Assembly: GCA_028707675.1 (NCBI GenBank)
Contig: JAQWAM010000104.1
Coordinates: forward strand, 1-5,914
Source: Kiritimatiellia bacterium
GTDB lineage: Bacteria > Verrucomicrobiota > Kiritimatiellia > RFP12 > UBA1067
DNA: 5,914 nucleotides
Direction of reading: 5' to 3'
Both the position numbers and the translations under genes were made by a program. The notes below the pieces were generated by a model, which worked only from the letters and a program-made list of their open reading frames with translations, was not told the DNA's origin and ran no database searches. This document shows, in pieces, positions 1 through 5,583 of this stretch. Position 1 is the stretch's first letter; every line of letters starts with the position of its first letter.

Positions 1-1
1 A

Positions 2-325
2 TGGAAAGCGGCGGGCTGTCCGGGCCGGATGCCAACAGGCTGCTTGGGCGGGCGCGGTTTCGCTTTTATCTCGCATACCGGCGTATTGCAACCGTGCGGG
101 TTTCTTGATGTGGACAGCGGCAACCTGCGCGATTATGATTTTGACCTTAAAAAAGCCTATGTTGAATCCAAGGTTTTCAATGACTTGCGGCAGACTGGAC
201 GTTACTTCGGGGCTTGCGGCGAGTGCGGGTTCAATCAGACCTGCGGCGGTTGCCGTGCCCGCGCTTATGCCGCCACCGGGGATTACATGGCGTCCGACCC
301 GAGCTGCCCTTTGGCGGCGCGCTAA
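2..325 (+). CDS. Radical SAM/SPASM domain protein, C-terminal part (AhbD/NirJ-like haem biosynthesis group); 5' end outside window
   Basis: The frame is open from the left edge, so only the last 107 residues are present and the radical SAM CxxxCxxC core is missing. What remains is a SPASM domain, which binds auxiliary iron-sulfur clusters: Cys14, then 12 residues to Gly27, four more to Cys32, then Cys72-x2-Cys75-x5-Cys81-x2-Cys84 and a last Cys102. The stretches CGGCRARAYA, GDYM and FISHTGVLQPCGFL closely resemble AhbD, which oxidatively decarboxylates Fe-coproporphyrin III to haem in the siroheme-dependent pathway, and its relatives AhbC and NirJ. The family is well supported. The exact reaction is not, because related SPASM enzymes that modify peptides share the cysteine layout. 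It ends with TAA at 323-325, overlapping the stop codon of convergent glgP. If it is AhbD, the host makes haem by the alternative pathway; the missing N-terminal half and neighbours to the left would decide. Confidence 0.8.
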   Translation, partial: WKAAGCPGRMPTGCLGGRGFAFISHTGVLQPCGFLDVDSGNLRDYDFDLKKAYVESKVFNDLRQTGRYFGACGECGFNQTCGGCRARAYAATGDYMASDPSCPLAAR

Positions 326-2796
326 TCCTGCTTGAGGTTCACAGGCTCGATGTGCCAGATGTCGCGCGCGTATTCAAGCACTGTGCGGTCGGAAGAGAAT
401 CTGCCCGCGCGCGCCACGTTAAGCAGGGCTTTGCCATCCCATTCGCGTTGCTGGCGGTACAGCGCATCAATCCGGTCTTGGGTCTCGATATAATCTCTTA
501 GGTCGGCCAGAATCATGTAGTGGTCGTTGTAATCCAGCAGCGACCTTACGATCGGCGTGAACAGGCCGGGGTTCAGCAGGCAGAACACGTTGCGCCGGAT
601 CATGTCGATAGCGCGCCGCAGCTCGGGGTCGGCATGGTAAATCGCGCGCGAGGAATATACCGGACGCAGATCCTGCACCTGTTCGACGCGCAGTCCGAAG
701 AGGAACATGTTTTTCTCGCCGACCTCTTCGCAGATTTCCACGTTTGCGCCGTCCAGCGTGCCCAGAGTCAAAGCGCCGTTCAGCATCAGTTTCATGTTGC
801 CGGTACCCGACGCCTCGGTTCCCGCCAGCGAGATCTGCTCGCTGACATTCGCCGCCGGTATGATTTTCTCGGCCAGAGATACCCTATAGTCGGGCAGGAA
901 CACCACGCTCAGCTTGTCCCTGACGCGCGGGTTGCCGTTGACGACGTCGGCGATGCCGTGAATCAGGTTGATGATCAGTTTGGCGAGCGTGTATCCCGGC
1001 GCCGCCTTGGCGGAGAAAATGAATACGCGCGGATGCGGGTCGTACTTCGGGTCCTCGATAAGGCGGTTGTAGAGGATGATGATGTACAGTGCCAGCAGAA
1101 GCTGTCGCTTATACTCATGCAGGCGCTTGACCTGGACATCGAAGATAGCTTCAGGCGACACAGTGATGCCAATGGTTTCTCGTATGTGTTCCGCCAGCGC
1201 CGCCTTGTTGTCCTGCTTTACCGCCCGGAAGCGGTCAAGGAAGGAGCTGTCACCCTGAAAAGCCTCAAGTTGTTTCAGACGCGACAGATCCGTGATCCAT
1301 TCCGAACCGATGGCATCGGTGATCAGGTCAGCCAATTGAGGGTTGGACTTGAGCAGCCAGCGACGCTGCGTTATGCCGTTGGTCTTGTTGGAAAAACGCT
1401 CGGGGCAAAAAGCGTAAAAATCCTTGAACAAAGATTTTTTAAGTATTTCCGTGTGCAGGCCGGCCACGCCGTTGACGGAGCTGGATCCTATGATCGCCAG
1501 ATTGGCCATTCTCACGGAGCGCTCGCCTTGTTCCTCGATAATACTCATGCGGGCGAGGCGGCTGATGTCGCCAGGCCACATCGACGCCACCTGTTTCAGG
1601 AAGCGCCCGTTGATCTCGTAGATGATCTGCATGTGGCGCGGCAGCAGACGTTCAAGCATGGACACGCTCCATTTTTCCAGCGCCTCCGGCAGGATCGTGT
1701 GGTTGGTGTAGCCGGTGCAGGCGCGCGTGATCGACCAAGCCGTGTCCCATTCCATCTGTTCACGATCCACCAGCAGACGCATCATCTCCGGGATGATCAG
1801 CGCCGGGTGCGTCTCGTTAAGCTGGATGAAGACTTTTTCCGGCAGGCGGTTAATGTCAGAGTTCTCGCGCTTGAAGCGGCGCATGATATCCTGGAGCGAG
1901 CAAGAGATGAAGAAATACTGCTGGCGCAGCCGCAGTTCCTTTCCTTCAAGCACGTTGTCGTTCGGGTAGAGAACTTTGGTCAGGTTCTCGGCCAGCACCT
2001 TGTTCTCGACCGCCTCTACGTAAGAACCCTTGTTGAAATCGTCGAAATGGAACTCGTCGTCGGCTTTGGCCGACCACAGGCGCAGCGTGTTGACGGCATC
2101 GCCGTAGCCGACCACCGGCAGGTCATAAGGCACGCCTAAGACCTGTTCGGTGTCCATCCAGCGCCACTCGACGCGACCGTTAGTGACGCACTCCACGCGT
2201 CCGCCGAAATGGACAATTTGGGTGTACTCAGGGCGTGCGATTTCCCACGGATAACCGTCTTTAAGCCAATGGTCGGGCTCTTCGACCTGCTGTCCGTCGA
2301 CTATGCGCTGTTTAAAGACCCCGTAGTCATAGCGCAGACCGTAGCCCATCCCCGCCAGATTAAGGGTGGACATGGAGTCGAGGATGCAGGCGGCCAGGCG
2401 TCCCAGGCCGCCGTTGCCCAGACCGGCGTCGACCTCGAAGTCCCTCAGCGAATTCCAGTCGATTCCCTCTTCGGCCAAAGCCTCGCGGCAGATGTCGTCC
2501 ATCTTGAGGTTTATGACGTTATTGCCCAGCAGGCGTCCGATCAGGAACTCCAAAGAAAGGTAGTGGACGCGTTTCACCTTCTGATTGCGGTATGCGGCCT
2601 GGGTTTCGATCCAGCGTTCGATCAGGCGGTCGCGCACACAAAAGGCGAAAGCCTCATACTGGTCGCGCGGTGTGGCGGAATCCGGCGTTTTAGCCTGCGT
2701 GTAGCGGAGGTGCCAGGCGTAGTCCTCCTTCAGGCCCTCGACACTCATCCTGACGCGTATGTCGCGCTTGCGTCCGTTTTTTTTGTTTTGGTCCAT
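322..2796 (-). CDS. glgP: Glycogen/alpha-glucan phosphorylase (GT35 family)
   Basis: This cytoplasmic PLP enzyme releases glucose-1-phosphate from the non-reducing ends of alpha-1,4-glucans. The protein is 824 residues, close to E. coli GlgP (about 815), and looks complete. Family landmarks appear in order: SLEFLIGR (81-88), the DAGLGNGGLGRLAACILDS block (123-141), YTNHTILPEALE with the active-site His366, NGITQRRW (473-480), the phosphate-site KRLHEYKRQ (557-565), and EASGTGNMK, whose Lys669 should carry PLP. The ATG at 2796 is preferred because AAGGGG lies 5 bases upstream and the N-terminus matches the family. A GTG at 2856 would add 20 hydrophobic residues with no obvious ribosome binding site. 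The gene follows accA after a repeat-rich gap of about 520 bases, so it probably has its own promoter, though I could not pick one with confidence. It is convergent with the radical SAM gene, and their stop codons overlap. The closest alternative is maltodextrin phosphorylase, which sequence alone does not separate well. Confidence 0.97.
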   Translation of the reverse strand: MDQNKKNGRKRDIRVRMSVEGLKEDYAWHLRYTQAKTPDSATPRDQYEAFAFCVRDRLIERWIETQAAYRNQKVKRVHYLSLEFLIGRLLGNNVINLKMDDICREALAEEGIDWNSLRDFEVDAGLGNGGLGRLAACILDSMSTLNLAGMGYGLRYDYGVFKQRIVDGQQVEEPDHWLKDGYPWEIARPEYTQIVHFGGRVECVTNGRVEWRWMDTEQVLGVPYDLPVVGYGDAVNTLRLWSAKADDEFHFDDFNKGSYVEAVENKVLAENLTKVLYPNDNVLEGKELRLRQQYFFISCSLQDIMRRFKRENSDINRLPEKVFIQLNETHPALIIPEMMRLLVDREQMEWDTAWSITRACTGYTNHTILPEALEKWSVSMLERLLPRHMQIIYEINGRFLKQVASMWPGDISRLARMSIIEEQGERSVRMANLAIIGSSSVNGVAGLHTEILKKSLFKDFYAFCPERFSNKTNGITQRRWLLKSNPQLADLITDAIGSEWITDLSRLKQLEAFQGDSSFLDRFRAVKQDNKAALAEHIRETIGITVSPEAIFDVQVKRLHEYKRQLLLALYIIILYNRLIEDPKYDPHPRVFIFSAKAAPGYTLAKLIINLIHGIADVVNGNPRVRDKLSVVFLPDYRVSLAEKIIPAANVSEQISLAGTEASGTGNMKLMLNGALTLGTLDGANVEICEEVGEKNMFLFGLRVEQVQDLRPVYSSRAIYHADPELRRAIDMIRRNVFCLLNPGLFTPIVRSLLDYNDHYMILADLRDYIETQDRIDALYRQQREWDGKALLNVARAGRFSSDRTVLEYARDIWHIEPVNLKQD

Positions 2797-2801
2797 AACA
2801 G

Positions 2802-2807
2802 CCCCTT
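2802..2807 (-). promoter_or_regulatory. Ribosome binding site of glgP
   Basis: AAGGGG on the minus strand, 5 bases before the ATG at 2796. It decides the start in favour of this ATG over the upstream in-frame GTG at 2856, which has no comparable site. Confidence 0.7.
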
Positions 2808-2886
2808 GTCCGAGAAAGTAAATTTGAAGTATGACAAAAACAGTGCCGAACGTCACTAAGAACCAACAGTGGCGGGTGTGCTGGGG

Positions 2887-2911
2887 TGCGATTCAACAAT
2901 GTTGAGTCGCA
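2887..2911. repeat. 25-base dyad upstream of glgP (possible operator)
   Basis: TGCGATTCAAC and GTTGAGTCGCA form 11-base arms with 10 of 11 positions complementary around a 3-base centre AAT. The outer A and T of that centre also pair, so only position 2899 is unpaired. It lies about 90 bases upstream of the glgP start. No run of T follows it on either strand, so it is not a canonical intrinsic terminator. An operator for a dimeric regulator or a leader hairpin are both possible. A shorter AGGTT-A-AACCT palindrome lies next to it at 2914-2924. Confidence 0.45.
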
Positions 2912-3017
2912 GAAGGTTAAACCTATAAGCGGCAGTTGAACGGGCATGAATCGGGCAAAGGCTCGTAAACATTGGTTTTTTCTAAACCTGCGCCGCACCT
3001 ATTTGGTGCAAGACGCA

Positions 3018-3130
3018 ATTTGGATTGCGGTGACAAAAGCCGCGCTGCGCGCGGGTCGCGGCACCGCTTTCCGGCCTGTCCTCGCCAATGCGGCGTCGTG
3101 CGGAATACCGCTTGCCGCCGCACTCCAAAT
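3018..3130. repeat. MITE-like or repetitive palindromic element with imperfect 19-bp terminal inverted repeats
   Basis: The left end, 3018-3036 (starting ATTTGGATTGCGG), matches the reverse complement of the right end, 3112-3130 (ATTTGGAGTGCGG), at 16 of 19 positions, enclosing a GC-rich core of 75 bases. The left edge also overlaps a perfect 6-bp hairpin, CGCAAT-TTGG-ATTGCG (3014-3029). The core contains further self-complementary GC-rich pieces. It encodes no transposase. I recall similar intergenic sequence, whose chance translations read like AAFVTAIQIA and ERIWSAA, scattered through genomes of the Kiritimatiellota/Lentisphaerota/Verrucomicrobiota group, but I cannot verify copy number here. 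No clear target-site duplication is visible. Confidence 0.5.
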
Positions 3131-3204
3131 CCGTTCGCAGTCTTGCGGAGCATCGGTATCGGAATCAACTGCTCTTTTTAGGTTCAACGCACCGCATCGT
3201 TGTT

Positions 3205-3244
3205 CGGCGCCTGCTCACACCTCATGAGGTGTGAGCAGGCGCCG
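3205..3244. repeat. Perfect 40-base palindrome downstream of accA
   Basis: Twenty bases on each side of the centre at 3224/3225 are exactly complementary with no spacer. The core reads CACACCTCATGAGGTGTG and the outer arms continue through GCAGGCGCCG. It starts 71 bases past the accA stop codon. As RNA, transcribed from either strand, it would form a very stable hairpin with a minimal loop. Neither side is followed by a run of T, so a Rho-independent terminator is only partly supported. It could instead stabilise the accDA mRNA 3' end, act as a non-canonical terminator, or be a repeat unit. Confidence 0.75.
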
Positions 3245-3245
3245 C

Positions 3246-3266
3246 CCAAACATGAGTTAAGTTTGG
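3246..3266. repeat. Small inverted repeat beside the 40-base palindrome
   Basis: CCAAAC (3246-3251) and GTTTGG (3261-3266) are complementary across a 9-base loop. With the adjacent palindrome it would give two successive hairpins in the accA 3' untranslated region. A 6-bp stem alone is weak evidence for function. Confidence 0.3.
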
Positions 3267-3314
3267 TCGCGGCTAGAAACAGCTTTGAGAGCAAAACGAG
3301 CGATCAGCCTAGCG

Positions 3315-4127
3315 TCAGAAGCGTCCCATGGCGCTGAATTTTTCGTAGCGCTGTTGCAGCAGATCGTCCAAGGATATTTTTTTTAACTCGGCCAGATTGG
3401 CCAATACCGCCTTCTTGATTTCCGCCAGCGCGGCGGCGGGGTCGGTGTGCGCGCCGCCTGCGGGCTCGGGCACTATCTCGTCGATGATGCCGAGCTTTTT
3501 GAGCGACGGGGCGGTAATCTTAAGCGTCTCGGCGGCCTGTGGCGCCTTGGTGCCGTCGCGCCACAGTATCGAGGCGCAGCCTTCGGGCGAGATCACGGAG
3601 TACACCGCGTTCTGCAGCATCAGGATGCGGTCGCCAACCGCGATACCGAGAGCGCCGCCGCTTCCGCCCTCGCCGCAGATCACGATCACCATCGGCGCGC
3701 GCAGGGTGGACATGAACTCCAGATTGTGGGCGATAGCCTCGGCCTGACCGCGTGCCTCGGCTTCGCTGCCTGGGTAGGCGCCGGGGGTGTCCACGAACGA
3801 GACCACGGGCAGACCGTATTTCTCTGCCAGCCGCATTAGGCGCATGGCCTTACGGTAACCCTCGGGGCTGGCCATGCCGAAATTGGCATCTATGTTCTCA
3901 TCCACGCCGCGTCCCTTGCGGTGTCCGATCAACACGACCTTCTCGCCGCCGATGGTTGCGAAGCCGCCGATCAGGCCGCGGTCGTCGCCGAACAGCCGGT
4001 CACCGTGCAGTTCCACGAAGTCAGAGCAGACCAGCCGTATGATATCCGCGATGTTCGGACGTTCGGCGTGACGCGCGATCTGCACGATATCCCAGGCCGA
4101 CAGTTTCTTTTGCGTTTTTTTTGCCAT
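3315..4127 (-). CDS. accA: Acetyl-CoA carboxylase carboxyltransferase subunit alpha (short form)
   Basis: AccA and AccD form the carboxyltransferase that moves CO2 from carboxybiotin on AccB to acetyl-CoA, giving malonyl-CoA for fatty acid synthesis in the cytoplasm. Family blocks are all present: IGHRKGR (67-73), NFGMASPEGYRKA (82-94), DTPGAYPG (113-120), the oxyanion-hole GEGGSGGAL (152-160), YSVISPEGCASILW (176-189) and EPAGGAH (221-227). The protein has 270 residues against about 319 in E. coli. The difference is the N-terminal helical extension: the match begins at SAWDIVQIARH, residue 10. The ATG at 4127 is firm, because an in-frame TAA lies 12 codons upstream with no other start between. 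The ribosome binding site is weak (CGGGAT, 7 bases away). It lies 52 bases after accD and is probably co-transcribed with it. Confidence 0.97.
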   Translation of the reverse strand: MAKKTQKKLSAWDIVQIARHAERPNIADIIRLVCSDFVELHGDRLFGDDRGLIGGFATIGGEKVVLIGHRKGRGVDENIDANFGMASPEGYRKAMRLMRLAEKYGLPVVSFVDTPGAYPGSEAEARGQAEAIAHNLEFMSTLRAPMVIVICGEGGSGGALGIAVGDRILMLQNAVYSVISPEGCASILWRDGTKAPQAAETLKITAPSLKKLGIIDEIVPEPAGGAHTDPAAALAEIKKAVLANLAELKKISLDDLLQQRYEKFSAMGRF

Positions 4128-4179
4128 GGATAAGATCCCGTTTAAAGTGTGTTTATATGGTTAGTCCGTTTTCAACTGT

Positions 4180-5010
4180 TCAGAACCCAGCGTAGCGCAG
4201 AATTTTTGCGACAAAGTTCTTCAATTCTTTACGCGGCACGATGTGGTCGAGAAAACCGTGAGACAATGTGTACTCCGCGGTCTGGAAATCATCCGGCAGT
4301 TTCTGTTTGATGGTCTGCTCGATCACGCGCCGTCCGGCGAAACCGATCAGGGCCTTGGGCTCGGCGATGTTCAGGTCGCCGACCATGGCGTAACTGGCTG
4401 ACACGCCGCCGGTGGTGGGATCGGTGAGGATCGAGATATACGGCAGACCGGCCTCTTTGAGGCGGGCGATCGCGGCGCAGGTCTTGGCCATCTGCATCAG
4501 CGACACGATGCCTTCGTGCATGCGCGCGCCGCCCGAGGCCGAAACAATGATCAGCGGCCGCTTCAGCGCGACAGCTTTTTCCGCCGCCAGCAGAATACGC
4601 TCGCCAGTGCCGCTGCCCAGACTGCCGCCGAGAAACTTGAAATCCATAACCGCCAGCACAACCTCGATCTTGCAGATTTTGGCGGTGCCGGTCAACACAG
4701 CCTCGCCCGCACCGGTCTTGGCCGCCGCAGCCTTGGCCTTGTCCGCGTAGGATCCGCTGGCATCCTTGAAGCCCAGCGGGTCGTTGACGCCGATCGCGCT
4801 GTTGAACTCCTTGAAACTACCCGCGTCTGTCAATACGGCTATGCGCTCGCGTCCCGACAATCGCGCGTGATAATTGCAGCGTGGGCAGACCTTGCCGGCA
4901 TCCTGCCATGTTTTTGTAGCGATATAGGCCTTGCAAGAGGGGCACACTGCCCAAACCGTCTCGGCGGGGGCGCTGGCCGGAGCCTCGGCCGGTTTTTCAA
5001 ACCATGACAT
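4180..5010 (-). CDS. accD: Acetyl-CoA carboxylase carboxyltransferase subunit beta
   Basis: This is the zinc-ribbon partner of AccA in the malonyl-CoA-forming carboxyltransferase. Cys23, Cys26, Cys42 and Cys45 (VCPSCK...VCPRCNYH) form the N-terminal zinc ribbon. The crotonase-like acyl-CoA-binding core follows, with MDFKFLGGSLGSGTGERI (122-139), SASGGARMHEG (157-167), LTDPTTGGVSASYA (195-208) and GFAGRRVIEQT (223-233). At 276 residues it is slightly shorter than E. coli AccD (about 304) but appears complete. The first 18 residues are a variable Ala/Pro-rich lead-in. The ATG at 5010 is supported by AAGGAG 10 bases upstream. It is the first gene of a probable accD-accA operon; a candidate promoter and a dyad lie about 100 bases upstream, at the end of the preceding gene. 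No accB or accC is adjacent. Confidence 0.97.
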   Translation of the reverse strand: MSWFEKPAEAPASAPAETVWAVCPSCKAYIATKTWQDAGKVCPRCNYHARLSGRERIAVLTDAGSFKEFNSAIGVNDPLGFKDASGSYADKAKAAAAKTGAGEAVLTGTAKICKIEVVLAVMDFKFLGGSLGSGTGERILLAAEKAVALKRPLIIVSASGGARMHEGIVSLMQMAKTCAAIARLKEAGLPYISILTDPTTGGVSASYAMVGDLNIAEPKALIGFAGRRVIEQTIKQKLPDDFQTAEYTLSHGFLDHIVPRKELKNFVAKILRYAGF

Positions 5011-5020
5011 AGTCGCTTAA

Positions 5021-5026
5021 CTCCTT
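5021..5026 (-). promoter_or_regulatory. Ribosome binding site of accD
   Basis: AAGGAG on the minus strand with a 10-base spacer to the ATG at 5010. It is the strongest Shine-Dalgarno match in the window and fixes the accD start. Confidence 0.75.
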
Positions 5027-5109
5027 GGTTCTACTGTCTGATCAATCCATTTGCCCGCCGCCGCGACCATTGCGCTCAAAGCCGGGCGGCATTGTTTCTG
5101 ACACGAGAG

Positions 5110-5132
5110 TGACAATATCAGAAAAATTGTCA
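5110..5132. promoter_or_regulatory. Dyad TGACAAT-N9-ATTGTCA upstream of accD (possible operator)
   Basis: Two perfectly complementary 7-base arms are separated by 9 bases. One arm overlaps the -10 of the candidate accD promoter, and the dyad's edge includes the TGA stop (5130-5132) of the membrane protein gene. A 23-base site with 7-9-7 geometry overlapping a -10 suits a dimeric repressor. Fatty-acid synthesis genes are often controlled by such regulators (FapR and FadR types), but this sequence does not match a consensus I can name, so the regulator is unknown. It could also be chance. Confidence 0.4.
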
Positions 5133-5141
5133 TTCTGGCAA
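5112..5141 (-). promoter_or_regulatory. Candidate sigma-70-type promoter for accDA
   Basis: TTGCCA (plus positions 5136-5141; 5 of 6 to the -35 consensus) and TATTGT (5112-5117; 4 of 6 to the -10 consensus) are separated by 18 bases on the minus strand. Transcription would begin near 5105, leaving a leader of about 95 bases before accD that contains a GC-rich hairpin (GCCGCC 5057-5062 with GGCGGC 5085-5090). The promoter sits at the end of the upstream gene, giving accDA its own start even if lipB transcription also reads through. Prediction from sequence only. Confidence 0.4.
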
Positions 5142-5573
5142 GTCTGACGCAGAATTTTCACTGTCCTTGTTTTTAGGCGCGGTATCTTCATACATGCAGC
5201 TCGCCAGGGCGAAGCCTGCCGTAATTGTAGAGCATAGCAGCAGCGGCAGCGCTGATGGGACATAAGAAAAGTTGTTGTAGACGGTCAGGTTCCAGAGCGC
5301 CAGCCACAAGAAACCGGCTGCGGCGCTTAGCGGCAGCACGGTGTGCCAGCGCCAACGGCGCGCCAGCATGGCCTTGACCGCGAAAGCCAGAGCCAGCAAG
5401 AGCGGCGCGGAGATCCACGAGACCGTGAGAGCCAGCACAAACAGTCTTTGGGCAAGGGCAAGCTTATTGGCGCCCTTGAAGAAATAGCTGAAATAATAGC
5501 TGAAGACGAAAAACTGCGGCGCCAGCAAAATGAAGAGCAGCATGTCCCGTATTGTGCGCAGCGATTGTTTCAT
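5130..5573 (-). CDS. Small integral membrane protein, four predicted TM helices, function unknown
   Basis: I do not recognise a family. The 147 residues contain four hydrophobic segments, approximately 11-31 (LLFILLAPQFFVFSYYFSYF), 43-68, 78-99 and 104-126, followed by a charged, probably soluble tail (EDTAPKNKDSENSASDLPE region). There is no cleavable signal peptide and no obvious catalytic motif. The ATG at 5573 is chosen because AGGTGA lies 4 bases upstream and contains the lipB stop codon, giving stop and start only 4 bases apart. A longer reading from 5654 would run 27 codons into lipB in another frame and is unlikely. The spacing implies translational coupling with lipB, so it may share a transcript with lipoate synthesis, but a coupled position does not prove a functional link. 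Confidence 0.8.
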   Translation of the reverse strand: MKQSLRTIRDMLLFILLAPQFFVFSYYFSYFFKGANKLALAQRLFVLALTVSWISAPLLLALAFAVKAMLARRWRWHTVLPLSAAAGFLWLALWNLTVYNNFSYVPSALPLLLCSTITAGFALASCMYEDTAPKNKDSENSASDLPE

Positions 5574-5577
5574 CAGG

Positions 5578-5583
5578 TCACCT
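5578..5583 (-). promoter_or_regulatory. Ribosome binding site of the membrane protein, overlapping the lipB stop
   Basis: AGGTGA on the minus strand, 4 bases before the ATG at 5573. Its last three bases are the lipB TGA, so ribosomes finishing lipB are placed to restart on the next gene. It also decides the start of the membrane protein. Confidence 0.6.

Larger units (their letters stand above)
2797..3314. other. Gene-free intergenic region between accA and glgP, rich in inverted repeats
   Basis: No convincing gene is present in these roughly 520 bases. Short open frames exist on both strands (for example plus 2946-3227 and minus 2999-3187), but none has a recognisable family or a good ribosome binding site, and they run across the repeats. 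From the accA side, the region holds a small hairpin (3246-3266), a perfect 40-base palindrome (3205-3244), a stretch with three 6-base units beginning GAT when read on the minus strand (near 3150-3166), a MITE-like element (3018-3130), a GGTTT/AAACC hairpin (2974-2988), and the dyad nearest glgP (2887-2911). The glgP promoter should lie in the last 150 bases or so, but no clean -35/-10 pair stands out. Confidence 0.7.

Noticed and set aside
2797..2856. Longer glgP start at the GTG at 2856 adding 20 hydrophobic residues that mimic a signal peptide
   Set aside because: There is no ribosome binding site there. The ATG at 2796 has AAGGGG 5 bases upstream, and phosphorylases are cytoplasmic.
520..2859. 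Very long plus-strand open frames (539 and 216 codons) opposite glgP
   Set aside because: They are exactly antisense to glgP in a register where its codon bias removes stops. The translations are rich in Arg, Gln, Val and His with no family resemblance, while glgP carries every family motif on the minus strand.
2946..3227. Short open frames in the accA-glgP gap (plus 2946-3227, minus 2999-3187, minus 2923-3168)
   Set aside because: They overlap one another on both strands and run through the inverted-repeat element and, in one case, the palindrome. They lack ribosome binding sites and known domains, so they look like chance translations of a repeat.
3205..3266. Canonical Rho-independent terminator for accA
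   Set aside because: The hairpins are strong, but no run of T follows on either strand, so I list them as inverted repeats and leave termination open.
2797..3314. CRISPR array, tRNA or riboswitch in the gap
   Set aside because: There are no regularly spaced direct repeats, no cloverleaf with a TψC-like arm, and no riboswitch core I can recognise.
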